This document shows positions 13,442-21,318 of a stretch of DNA of 25,414 bases, in pieces. The notes under the pieces are model-generated. The model was not told the origin of the DNA, made no database searches, and saw nothing but the letters and a program-made list of their open reading frames with translations. This DNA comes from Bacillota bacterium. Lineage in GTDB: Bacteria; Bacillota; Bacilli; Bacillales; Cytobacillaceae. Position numbers and translations under genes: made by a program. Positions within the stretch are counted from its first letter, which is position 1, and each line of letters opens with the position of its first letter. Location: positions 1 to 25,414 of the forward strand of contig JAEWDX010000067.1 of NCBI GenBank assembly GCA_023389895.1, in the 5' to 3' direction.

Positions 13442-13471
13442 TTGGAAAAACCATAAGTAACCGACTATAAT
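13442..13471 (+). promoter_or_regulatory. Internal sigma-A promoter ahead of pgk
   Basis: TTGGAA (13442-13447), an 18-nt spacer and a perfect TATAAT (13466-13471) predict a start near 13478. B. subtilis also has a weaker CggR-independent promoter in this position for pgk-eno. The predicted start is only about 10 nt before a strong hairpin. Confidence 0.6.
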
Positions 13472-13487
13472 AGTAGAGGGTATATGG

Positions 13488-13518
13488 GGAGTGGGGAACA
13501 ATCCCTGCTCCTTTTTTT
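13488..13518 (+). terminator. Terminator/attenuator between gapA and pgk
   Basis: The 10-bp stem GGAGTGGGGA (13488-13497) with TCCCTGCTCC (13502-13511), with two G-U pairs and loop ACAA, is followed by seven T. It would cut down read-through from gapA and also acts on transcripts from the promoter just upstream. Confidence 0.8.
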
Positions 13519-13573
13519 CTTAAAAGTAAAGAGGTTAGCGGGCATTTCAAATGAAAACGGAGGTCCATTTGCG

Positions 13574-14761
13574 ATGAACAAAAAGAGCATGAAAGATGTG
13601 GAATTAAAGGGAAAACGAGTATTTTGCCGAGTTGATTTCAATGTTCCTATGCATGACGGGGAAATAACTGATGAAACGCGGATTCGCGCTGCTTTACCGA
13701 CGATTCAATATTTAATTGATCACGGGGCAAAGATTATTTTGGCGAGCCATCTTGGACGTCCAAAGGGGCAGGTTGTTGAGGAAATGCGCTTAACACCAGT
13801 GGCAAACAGATTGTCAGGCCTTCTCGAAAAAACGGTCGAAAAAGCCGATGAAGCCTATGGAGATTCAGTTAAAGCATTGATTTCAGTGATGAATGAAGGG
13901 GATGTCTTGCTTCTCGAAAATGTTCGTTTTTATCCTGGCGAGGAGAAAAACGATCCAGCACTCGCGCAAGCATTCGCAGAATTAGCTGATTTGTATGTGA
14001 ATGACGCATTCGGTGCCGCTCACCGTGCCCATGCATCAACAGAAGGAATTGCGCATTATCTTCCAGCCGTATCAGGGCTTTTAATGGAAAAAGAACTCGC
14101 TGTCCTTGGAAAAGCATTATCTAATCCTGAGCGCCCATTTACTGCAATTATTGGTGGTGCCAAGGTGAAGGATAAAATCGGTGTCATCGACAACCTGCTT
14201 GAAAAAGTAGATAATTTAATTATCGGTGGCGGACTTGCTTATACGTTTGTAAAGGCAAAAGGTTATGAAATCGGAAAATCGCTTTTAGAAGAAGATAAGC
14301 TTGAGCTAGCGAAATCGTTTATGGAAAAGGCGAAAGCAAAAGGCGTGAATTTCTATATGCCAATTGATGCGATTATTGCCGAGGAATTCGCAGTAGATGC
14401 AGCTGCCAAAACAGTTTCCATTGAAGAAATTCCAGCTGATTGGCTAGCGCTTGATATCGGTCCTAAAACAGCTGAGGTTTATAGCCAAGTTATTGAAAAT
14501 TCTAAGCTAGTCATTTGGAACGGACCGATGGGTGTATTTGAATGGCCGACATTTGCTAGTGGAACGAGAGCAGTTGCAGAAACGCTAGCAGAAGCAAATG
14601 ATACATATTCAATCATCGGCGGAGGAGATTCAGCTGCAGCCGTTGAAAAATTCCATCTTGCAGACCGAATGAGCCATATTTCAACAGGTGGCGGTGCTTC
14701 CCTTGAATTTATAGAAGGAAAGGATCTGCCAGGTGTTGTCGCATTAAATGATAAGGAATAA
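13574..14761 (+). CDS. pgk: Phosphoglycerate kinase
   Basis: A 395-residue monomeric kinase that transfers phosphate from 1,3-bisphosphoglycerate to ADP. The N-terminal substrate domain includes RVFCRVDFNVP (15-25), ASHLGRPKG and LLENVRFYPGEE. The C-terminal nucleotide domain contains IIGGAKVKDKI, NGPMGVFE and the terminal GGGDSAAA and STGGGASLE loops. The start at 13574 is chosen for its upstream GGAGG and for matching the family length (394 in B. subtilis); the frame is open 30 codons further, through the terminator. tpiA follows after 57 nt. It is transcribed both with gapA and probably from the internal promoter at 13442-13471. Confidence 0.97.
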   Translation: MNKKSMKDVELKGKRVFCRVDFNVPMHDGEITDETRIRAALPTIQYLIDHGAKIILASHLGRPKGQVVEEMRLTPVANRLSGLLEKTVEKADEAYGDSVKALISVMNEGDVLLLENVRFYPGEEKNDPALAQAFAELADLYVNDAFGAAHRAHASTEGIAHYLPAVSGLLMEKELAVLGKALSNPERPFTAIIGGAKVKDKIGVIDNLLEKVDNLIIGGGLAYTFVKAKGYEIGKSLLEEDKLELAKSFMEKAKAKGVNFYMPIDAIIAEEFAVDAAAKTVSIEEIPADWLALDIGPKTAEVYSQVIENSKLVIWNGPMGVFEWPTFASGTRAVAETLAEANDTYSIIGGGDSAAAVEKFHLADRMSHISTGGGASLEFIEGKDLPGVVALNDKE

Positions 14762-14818
14762 ATGGCGTTTCTTCGGAATAATCTAATTTGTTTCGATTTT
14801 AAGAAAGGATGTGCTCCT

Positions 14819-15568
14819 ATGCGTAAACCAATTATTGCAGGAAACTGGAAAATGCAAAAAACATTTTCTGAAGCAAAAAACTTTTTAGAAGCAATTGATG
14901 GAAAAATCCCAGCAGATGATAAAGTCGAAACAGTTGTTTGTGCACCAGCATTATTTTTAGAAGCTTTAGTCGGCTATGGCGTTGGCATTGGTGCTCAAAA
15001 TATGCATTTTGAAACACAGGGTGCTTTTACTGGAGAGATCAGCCCTTTAGCGCTTGAAGATATTGGGGTAAAATATGTGATTCTCGGTCATTCAGAGCGT
15101 CGCGAAATGTTCAACGAAACAGATGAGGCTGTGAATAAAAAAGTATTGGCAGCTTTTGAATACAATCTAACCCCAATTGTTTGCTGTGGGGAAACATTAG
15201 AGCAGCGGGAAAATGGAGAAACAAATGCTTTTGTCGGCTCACAAGTGGAAAAGGCCTTACAAGGCCTAACGGAAGACCAAGTGAAACAAACGGTTATCGC
15301 CTATGAACCGATCTGGGCAATTGGAACAGGTAGATCTTCATCGGCTAGCGATGCGAATGAAGTTTGTGCATACATTCGTGAGGTTGTCGGCAAGCAATTT
15401 TCGCCAGAGGCTGCCGCAGCCGTTCGGATTCAATACGGCGGCAGTGTGAAACCAGAGAATGTTAAAGAATACATGGCTGAGCCTAATATTGACGGAGCCC
15501 TTGTTGGAGGAGCAAGTCTTGAGGCTACAAGCTTCCTACAATTACTGGAGGCGGGGAAAAGTGAGTAA
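14819..15568 (+). CDS. tpiA: Triosephosphate isomerase
   Basis: A 249-residue TIM barrel that interconverts dihydroxyacetone phosphate and glyceraldehyde-3-phosphate. Catalytic residues are Lys11 in GNWKM, His91 in ILGHSERR and Glu163 in AYEPIWAIGTG. The phosphate-binding loops RIQYGGSVKPEN and VGGASL lie near the C-terminus. The position after KM is Gln where most homologues have Asn (KMNKT). This residue is outside the catalytic set. The frame is open 19 codons upstream, but the ATG at 14819 matches the family N-terminus and has AAAGGA upstream. The last 8 nt overlap the gpmI start, which implies translational coupling. Confidence 0.97.
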   Translation: MRKPIIAGNWKMQKTFSEAKNFLEAIDGKIPADDKVETVVCAPALFLEALVGYGVGIGAQNMHFETQGAFTGEISPLALEDIGVKYVILGHSERREMFNETDEAVNKKVLAAFEYNLTPIVCCGETLEQRENGETNAFVGSQVEKALQGLTEDQVKQTVIAYEPIWAIGTGRSSSASDANEVCAYIREVVGKQFSPEAAAAVRIQYGGSVKPENVKEYMAEPNIDGALVGGASLEATSFLQLLEAGKSE

Positions 15569-17099
15569 ATCACCAGTTGCTTTAATCATCCTAGACGGCT
15601 TTGGACTTAGGAAGGAACAGAAGGGAAATGCTGTTGTACAAGCGAAGAAACCGAATTTCGACCGTCTGTGGAATGAATTTCCTCATGCAACTTTAACAGC
15701 CTGCGGCGAGGCAGTTGGTCTACCAGAAGGACAAATGGGAAACTCTGAGGTAGGTCATTTAAATATTGGTGCTGGTCGAATTGTTTATCAAAGTTTGACA
15801 AGAGTGAATCTAGCTATCCGTGAAGGGAAATTTGACCAAAATGCAACGTTTTTAAAAGCGATGGATCATGTGAAAAAGTACGGAAAAAACCTGCATATAA
15901 TGGGGCTGCTTTCAAATGGAGGTGTCCATAGCCATATCAATCATTTGTATGCTCTTCTTCATCTTGCTAAAGAGGAAGGCGTTGAACATGTTTATGTTCA
16001 TGCCTTCTTAGATGGTCGTGATGTCGGCCCGCAAACAGCGGAAGGCTTCATTCAAGAGGCAGAAGAGAAGATGAAGGAATATGGTGTAGGTCAATTTGCC
16101 ACGATTTCTGGACGCTATTATTCAATGGATCGCGATAAGCGTTGGGAACGGGTAGAAAAGTCTTATTGTTCAATGGTTTATGGCGAAGGTCCTTCTTATT
16201 CCAGTGCGCTAGATGTTGTAAAGGATAGCTACGAGCATGGAATTTATGATGAATTTGTCATTCCTTCGGTCATTACAAAAGAAAATGGAGAGCCTGTCGC
16301 GACCATTCAGGAAAATGATGCGGTTATTTTTTATAATTTCCGTCCAGATCGGGCGATTCAAATTTCGAACACGTTTACGAATAAAGATTTTCGTTCATTT
16401 GATCGGGGGCCCAAGCATCCTGAACAGCTATTTTTTGTTTGCTTAACTCATTTCAGTGAAACGGTTGATGGCTATGTTGCATTTGAGCCAAGTAACCTAG
16501 ATAATACTCTTGGAGAGGTTCTATCACAGAATGGCTTAAAGCAGCTGCGAATTGCTGAAACAGAAAAATATCCACATGTGACATTTTTTATGAGCGGCGG
16601 TCGTGAAGCAGAATTTCCAGGAGAAGAGCGAATTTTAATTAATTCACCGAAGGTTGCGACTTATGATTTGAAACCAGAAATGAGTGCCTATGAAGTTACA
16701 GAAGCATTGATGAAGGAAATCAAAGCAGACCATTTTGATGCAATTATTTTGAATTTTGCCAACCCTGATATGGTTGGTCATTCGGGTATGCTAGAACCGA
16801 CGATTAAAGCAGTTGAAACCGTTGATGAATGCCTAGGGAAAATTATTGAGTTAATTTTAGCAAAGGGTGGCAAGGCGATTATTACAGCTGACCATGGCAA
16901 TGCAGATGAAGTCATCACATTGGAAGGCAAACCGATGACTGCCCATACAACAAATCCAGTTCCCGTTATTCTTACAGAAGCTGGGATAACATTGCGAGAT
17001 GACGGTATTCTTGGCGACCTTGCACCGACAATGCTTGATTTACTTGGGCTTGAAAAACCAATGGAGATGACAGGGAAGTCGCTTATTTCAGAAAAATAA
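15561..17099 (+). CDS. gpmI: Phosphoglycerate mutase, cofactor-independent (iPGM)
   Basis: A 512-residue Mn2+-dependent enzyme of the alkaline phosphatase superfamily that interconverts 3- and 2-phosphoglycerate through a phosphoserine. The metal and nucleophile motifs are LIILDGFG (Asp12) and MGNSEVGHLNIGAGR with Ser62. HAFLDGRD, FRPDRAIQ, NFANPDMVGHSG and TADHGNADE provide the remaining ligands. The GTG at 15561 is the start: it follows GGAGGCGGGG and gives the expected length (511 in B. subtilis, there named pgm). It overlaps the tpiA stop by 8 nt. The Mn2+ dependence and pH sensitivity of this type matter in Bacillus for blocking glycolysis in maturing spores. Confidence 0.97.
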   Translation: MSKSPVALIILDGFGLRKEQKGNAVVQAKKPNFDRLWNEFPHATLTACGEAVGLPEGQMGNSEVGHLNIGAGRIVYQSLTRVNLAIREGKFDQNATFLKAMDHVKKYGKNLHIMGLLSNGGVHSHINHLYALLHLAKEEGVEHVYVHAFLDGRDVGPQTAEGFIQEAEEKMKEYGVGQFATISGRYYSMDRDKRWERVEKSYCSMVYGEGPSYSSALDVVKDSYEHGIYDEFVIPSVITKENGEPVATIQENDAVIFYNFRPDRAIQISNTFTNKDFRSFDRGPKHPEQLFFVCLTHFSETVDGYVAFEPSNLDNTLGEVLSQNGLKQLRIAETEKYPHVTFFMSGGREAEFPGEERILINSPKVATYDLKPEMSAYEVTEALMKEIKADHFDAIILNFANPDMVGHSGMLEPTIKAVETVDECLGKIIELILAKGGKAIITADHGNADEVITLEGKPMTAHTTNPVPVILTEAGITLRDDGILGDLAPTMLDLLGLEKPMEMTGKSLISEK

Positions 17100-17146
17100 T
17101 TTTGTCAAATAACGATTTGAAATTAAAAATAGAGGAGAGTATGAAA

Positions 17147-18442
17147 ATGCCATTTATCGAATATGTTTATGCACGTGAAGTTTTAGATTCCCGCGGTAAT
17201 CCAACAGTTGAAGTTGAAATTATTACAGAATCAGGCTTCTTTGGCCGCGCCATTGTGCCATCTGGGGCTTCTACAGGAGAGTACGAGGCTGTCGAGCTGC
17301 GTGACGGCGATAAATCCCGCTACCTTGGAAAAGGGGTTCAAAAAGCAGTTGATAATGTAAATAATATTATCGAAGAGGCGATTCTCGGCATGGACGTTAC
17401 AGACCAAGTCGGAATTGACCGTGTTATGATTGAATTAGATGGTACAGAAAACAAAGGCAAGCTAGGTGCAAATGCTATTCTTGGCGTTTCCATGGCTGCG
17501 GCTCATGCTGCTGCTGAATCTGTCGGTTTGCCATTATACCGTTATCTTGGCGGCTTTAATGCAAAACAATTGCCAACACCGATGATGAATATTATTAATG
17601 GGGGATCACACGCAGATAATAATGTTGATTTCCAAGAATTCATGATTATGCCTGTCGGTGCACCAACTTTTAAAGAGGCTGTTCGTATGGGAGCAGAAGT
17701 TTTCCACGAGCTTAAGAAGGTTCTAGCTGGAAAAGGCTTGAACACAGCAGTTGGAGATGAAGGTGGATTCGCACCAAACCTTGGCTCAAACCGTGAAGCG
17801 TTGGAAGTCATTATCGAAGCGATTCGCAATGCTGGCTATGAAGCAGGAAAAGATATTTACTTAGCGATGGATGTTGCTTCCTCTGAATTTTACAATAAAG
17901 AAACAGGTAAATATGATCTAGCTGGAGAAGGTCGCACAGGTCTCACTTCTGAAGATATGGTGAATTTCTATGAAGAGCTTGTGAATGAATTCCCGATTAT
18001 CTCCATTGAAGATGGCTTAGATGAAAATGATTGGGATGGTCACAAGCTATTAACAGAGCGTATTGGCGGAAAAGTTCAGTTGGTTGGTGACGACCTATTT
18101 GTGACAAATACGAAGAAGCTTGCTCAAGGAATTGAGCAGGGTGTCGGTAACTCGATCTTAATCAAAGTGAACCAAATCGGGACATTGACTGAAACATTTG
18201 AAGCGATCGAAATGGCGAAGCGTGCTGGCTACACGGCGGTTGTTTCTCACCGTTCTGGTGAAACAGAAGATGTCACCATTGCAGACATCGCTGTTGCAAC
18301 AAACGCTGGACAAATCAAAACAGGTTCTATGAGCCGCACAGACCGCATTGCGAAATACAACCAGCTTCTTCGCATCGAAGACGAGCTTGGGGAGTTAGCG
18401 ATTTATGGTGGATTAAAAAGCTTCTATAACTTGAAAAAGTAA
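17147..18442 (+). CDS. eno: Enolase
   Basis: A 431-residue phosphopyruvate hydratase that converts 2-phosphoglycerate to phosphoenolpyruvate; in Bacillus it is also found in the RNA degradosome-like network. The N-terminal domain has REVLDSRGNPTVEVE and the mobile loop PSGASTGEYEA. The barrel shows VGDEGGFAP, SIEDGLDENDW and LVGDDLFVTN for magnesium, then the catalytic Lys in SILIKVNQIGT and SHRSGETED. The start at 17147 follows GAGGAG by 9 nt; an ATG at 17141 is too close to it. It is the last gene of the operon, and a strong terminator follows directly. Confidence 0.97.
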   Translation: MPFIEYVYAREVLDSRGNPTVEVEIITESGFFGRAIVPSGASTGEYEAVELRDGDKSRYLGKGVQKAVDNVNNIIEEAILGMDVTDQVGIDRVMIELDGTENKGKLGANAILGVSMAAAHAAAESVGLPLYRYLGGFNAKQLPTPMMNIINGGSHADNNVDFQEFMIMPVGAPTFKEAVRMGAEVFHELKKVLAGKGLNTAVGDEGGFAPNLGSNREALEVIIEAIRNAGYEAGKDIYLAMDVASSEFYNKETGKYDLAGEGRTGLTSEDMVNFYEELVNEFPIISIEDGLDENDWDGHKLLTERIGGKVQLVGDDLFVTNTKKLAQGIEQGVGNSILIKVNQIGTLTETFEAIEMAKRAGYTAVVSHRSGETEDVTIADIAVATNAGQIKTGSMSRTDRIAKYNQLLRIEDELGELAIYGGLKSFYNLKK

Positions 18443-18450
18443 TTTTGTCT

Positions 18451-18480
18451 AGGGCGCCTCTTTTTAGGGGTGCCCTTTTT
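18451..18480 (+). terminator. Terminator of the glycolytic operon
   Basis: The 10-bp stem AGGGCGCCTC (18451-18460) with GGGGTGCCCT (18467-18476), including two G-U pairs, is followed by a T run. Confidence 0.85.
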
Positions 18481-18494
18481 GTAATAATTATTAG

Positions 18495-18535
18495 AAAAAA
18501 TAAGAAGACACTCCTTAAACGGCTGGGGGTCTTCT
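18495..18535 (-). terminator. Terminator of the minus-strand molybdoenzyme gene
   Basis: The arms AGAAGAC (18503-18509) and GTCTTCT (18529-18535) extend inward with a partly paired CTCC/GGGG. On the minus strand the hairpin is followed by TATTTTTT. It is convergent with the eno terminator. Confidence 0.65.
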
Positions 18536-18554
18536 CTTTAGGTTTTAACATAAT

Positions 18555-20594
18555 CTATAATTTCTCAACGTTCACAAAGGTATCGTAAAAGGCTGTTCCA
18601 TTTGTGCCTGCAATCTTTTTCCCCATGTCTGTTGATATAGGGGGCACTAATTGATTTACATTCACATTCGATTTCGGATACCAGCCTTGGTAAATGACAA
18701 GAATATCCTTTGAGACCTTCCTGCTATAGACTACCTTAATCTCGATTGAATCTTGCTCGTTAAATATTTTCACAACTTCTCCATTTAAAATATTAAATTC
18801 CTCAGCAACTTTTGGATGAATCTCCACAAAGGCCTCATTTTCTTCTGATAAATTTATAAACTGAAACTGAGAATTAAAGGCATATGGGTGATGGGGAGTT
18901 ATTAACCAAAAAGGATGCTCTTCTGTTGGCACAGCTCCGTCCACATACAGAGGCATCGGTGGCAGCCCGTTCTCTTCAGCGTCAGATGAATAAAATTCAT
19001 ACAACCCTGTCTTTGTCGCAAATTTTCTATTTTCCCATACGGTTCTTGGCGAGCCCGAAGGGGCTTCCCTTTTCATTAAGTCAGATAGATTCCGCGAAAA
19101 ATAACACTTGTGAACCTCCTCCGTAAATTGAGCATTTAAATAATCCTCTTCGCTTGAGTGAATCGGAAAGGAGGAGGTATCTGCAGTTGTTTTCTTTAAT
19201 TTTTTCGCGATCTCATTCATGATTTCCCATTCACTTAGGCATTCTCCATAGGGACGGAGCGCCTTTTCACTAAAATTGATGCCTTTATGCCAATAGTTTG
19301 TTAGGATATCCATCTCTTCAAAATGAGTAGTCGTTGGCAATACTAAATTTGCTATCTTCGCTGTTGGTGTCATAAAGAAATCTGTGGTCACAACAAAAGG
19401 AATATCCTTTAAAAACCCCCTTAAAAACTGCGGATTAGGCTCTTGCACTAATGGGTTTGCACAGGAAATCCAAAGCATTTCAATTGGAATGTCATAATGC
19501 GAAGGAAGTACTCGCCACTTTTTCTCATTAATATGGATGATACGTTTTTTTTCTTCAGATAATTGTTGGTTTTTAAATATTCTTGCGTCATTTCTTCTAA
19601 AAAAAACTCCACCGCCTTTTTTTCCGATATCCCCATGAATCGCAGCTAAAGCCTCAATTGCTCGTGTATTTTGGCCGCCATTAGCATGTTTTTGTAGGCC
19701 AATCCCGATTAAGTGAGAGATGGCATCTGCTTCTTTTATCCAGTTTGCTAGCAAAGTGAAAGCCTTTTCGACGATTCCACATTTGAAAAGAAAATCTTCT
19801 TTGTTTATTTTTTTAACGCCAGCAAAAAACTCGTGAAATCCATAAGAATGTTGCTCGATAAACTCCTTGTCAAATTGATTACTTTCAAATAATTCTTTTA
19901 ATAAAAGATTGGCAAGGGCCCCATCTGTTCCAGGGCGAATTTGAATATATAAGTCAGCTAGTTCAGCAGTTTGCGAATAAAGGGGATCAATGACAACAAG
20001 CCTTGCCCCTTTCGTCTTTGCCTCAATGATTAATGGGATCAAATGAATATTTGTCGCAGCTGGATTTGCCCCCCAAATGATAATCATGGAGGACTCCTTT
20101 ATTGCAGCTGGATCAGACATTTTTACAGCTCCAATATCATATTGAATGGCTTCAATTCCAGTTGAAGGAAGGGCTGAGCCCTTTATTTTTGTTGTCTCCC
20201 CAAGACTGGAAAAGAAATGATCAGTCACAAAATGATGAACTCCTATATTACCCGAACCTTTATATAGGGCAAGGGGGAGGAAATGGCCGTATTTCTGTTC
20301 TATGTTCAATACTTCACAAACGATCATCTCAAAGGCTTTTTTCCAAGTGATTTGCTTAAACTTTCCTGACCCCTTTACCTCTTGATAATATGGTTGTTTT
20401 AAGCGGTCTTGGTGATAATTTCTCTCTACATAGGAATATCCTTTTGCACAGAGTTTTCCATTTGTATAGGGGTGATCCTTTCCACCAGTAATGGAAACGA
20501 GATGGTCATTATTAATTGTAGAAATTATAGTACAATTGCTAAAGCAATTTCGCGGACATGTATGATGAAATTCGTATTTATTTCGTTCGTTCAT
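18555..20594 (-). CDS. Molybdopterin oxidoreductase, DMSO reductase superfamily (cytoplasmic, YoaE-like size)
   Basis: A 679-residue molybdo-bis-MGD enzyme. The N-terminal 4Fe-4S site is C13-x3-C17-x3-C21 (CPRNCFSNC) with Cys49 in GKLCAKG. The MGD-binding core includes IIWGANPAATN and VVIDPLYSQTAELAD with RPGTDGAL (about 195-250), and the C-terminal dinucleotide-binding beta barrel covers about 555-675, with HPYAFNSQFQF. The Mo ligand is not certain from sequence; a Ser in the KGSALPSTG segment is a candidate. There is no signal peptide, so it is cytoplasmic, unlike the enzyme at 24081. GAGGGG stands before the ATG. It is divergent from the Fe-S subunit gene, with which it may pair. B. subtilis YoaE is of similar length as I remember it. 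The substrate is unknown. Confidence 0.9.
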   Translation of the reverse strand: MNERNKYEFHHTCPRNCFSNCTIISTINNDHLVSITGGKDHPYTNGKLCAKGYSYVERNYHQDRLKQPYYQEVKGSGKFKQITWKKAFEMIVCEVLNIEQKYGHFLPLALYKGSGNIGVHHFVTDHFFSSLGETTKIKGSALPSTGIEAIQYDIGAVKMSDPAAIKESSMIIIWGANPAATNIHLIPLIIEAKTKGARLVVIDPLYSQTAELADLYIQIRPGTDGALANLLLKELFESNQFDKEFIEQHSYGFHEFFAGVKKINKEDFLFKCGIVEKAFTLLANWIKEADAISHLIGIGLQKHANGGQNTRAIEALAAIHGDIGKKGGGVFFRRNDARIFKNQQLSEEKKRIIHINEKKWRVLPSHYDIPIEMLWISCANPLVQEPNPQFLRGFLKDIPFVVTTDFFMTPTAKIANLVLPTTTHFEEMDILTNYWHKGINFSEKALRPYGECLSEWEIMNEIAKKLKKTTADTSSFPIHSSEEDYLNAQFTEEVHKCYFSRNLSDLMKREAPSGSPRTVWENRKFATKTGLYEFYSSDAEENGLPPMPLYVDGAVPTEEHPFWLITPHHPYAFNSQFQFINLSEENEAFVEIHPKVAEEFNILNGEVVKIFNEQDSIEIKVVYSRKVSKDILVIYQGWYPKSNVNVNQLVPPISTDMGKKIAGTNGTAFYDTFVNVEKL

Positions 20595-20613
20595 TTTTTT
20601 CCCCTCATTTGCG

Positions 20614-20627
20614 TCTGTTAAAACAGA
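20614..20627. promoter_or_regulatory. Inverted repeat in the divergent region (candidate operator)
   Basis: TCTGTT-AA-AACAGA has 6-bp arms and lies 20 nt before the minus-strand molybdoenzyme start. It could be a binding site for the regulator encoded at 21319-22887. No known consensus was matched. Confidence 0.35.
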
Positions 20628-20725
20628 TAGATTTCAATAAGTCACTAGATTGTCGGATTGAAAAAAGTAATCTACCTTTTTTCTATTATAAACTATTACT
20701 AGAAACTGGAATATGTAAACCCTCA

Positions 20726-20737
20726 CTATCATGATAG
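20726..20737. promoter_or_regulatory. 12-bp perfect palindrome before the Fe-S gene (candidate operator)
   Basis: CTATCATGATAG is perfectly palindromic and lies 24 nt before the preferred start of the Fe-S subunit. It contains an in-frame ATG (20731) that lacks a Shine-Dalgarno, which is one reason to prefer the start at 20761. Confidence 0.35.
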
Positions 20738-20760
20738 AATGCAGAAGGGAAGAATCATTT

Positions 20761-21312
20761 ATGCAAAAACAACTAATGTTTTTTGTTGATTTTAATAAAT
20801 GCATTGATTGTAAGACTTGCGAAATGGCATGTAATGATTATCATGGTCTCATTGGCATTCATCGGAGGAATGTCGTCACTTATGAAACGGAGGATAATAT
20901 CCCCATTCATATCTCCATTTCGTGTAATCATTGCTTTAATCCGGTTTGTATCTCTGCTTGTCCAGAAAATAATTATGTTAAGCGGGGGGATGGAATCGTC
21001 ATTCATAATCCGATTAATTGCCAAGCCTGTATGCGTTGTGTTACAGCTTGTCCGTTCCACGCCCCAAAATTAAATCCACGAACAAATAGAGTAGATAAGT
21101 GTAATCTTTGTGCGGAAAGACTTGATGAAGGACTAAAGCCAGTCTGTGTGGAAAGCTGTGTGACAAATGCAATTGGTGTCGTTGAAGTCGATATAAGAGA
21201 ACGAAAATCATATGTATTCGGAGAAACAGATATTCCGATTATAGGATATACAAACCCTTCTATATTTGTAAAAAAGAAACAGGATGGAAAGACTTTTTTT
21301 AGAGAAGGATGA
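20761..21312 (+). CDS. 4Fe-4S electron-transfer subunit (DmsB-like)
   Basis: A 183-residue polyferredoxin with four cysteine groups, as in DmsB, PhsB and TtrB. They are CIDCKTCEMAC (14-24), CNHCFNPVCISAC (about 55-67), CQACMRCVTAC (about 87-97) and CNLCAERLDEGLKPVCVESC (about 113-132). Each holds a share of four cubane clusters that pass electrons to a molybdenum catalytic subunit. There is no signal or membrane segment; such subunits are folded with their Tat partner or stay in the cytoplasm. The start at 20761 is preferred over the in-frame ATG at 20731 because AAGGGA lies about 10 nt before it and because it matches the family. The regulator gene begins 6 nt after the stop. No membrane anchor subunit (DmsC/NrfD) is seen in the window; one may lie beyond the right end. 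Confidence 0.92.
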   Translation: MQKQLMFFVDFNKCIDCKTCEMACNDYHGLIGIHRRNVVTYETEDNIPIHISISCNHCFNPVCISACPENNYVKRGDGIVIHNPINCQACMRCVTACPFHAPKLNPRTNRVDKCNLCAERLDEGLKPVCVESCVTNAIGVVEVDIRERKSYVFGETDIPIIGYTNPSIFVKKKQDGKTFFREG

Positions 21313-21318
21313 TGCTAA

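Noticed and set aside
20731..20760. Upstream ATG for the Fe-S subunit
   Set aside because: It lies inside the palindrome, without a ribosome site, and adds residues (MIECRREESF) that are not typical of DmsB-like proteins.
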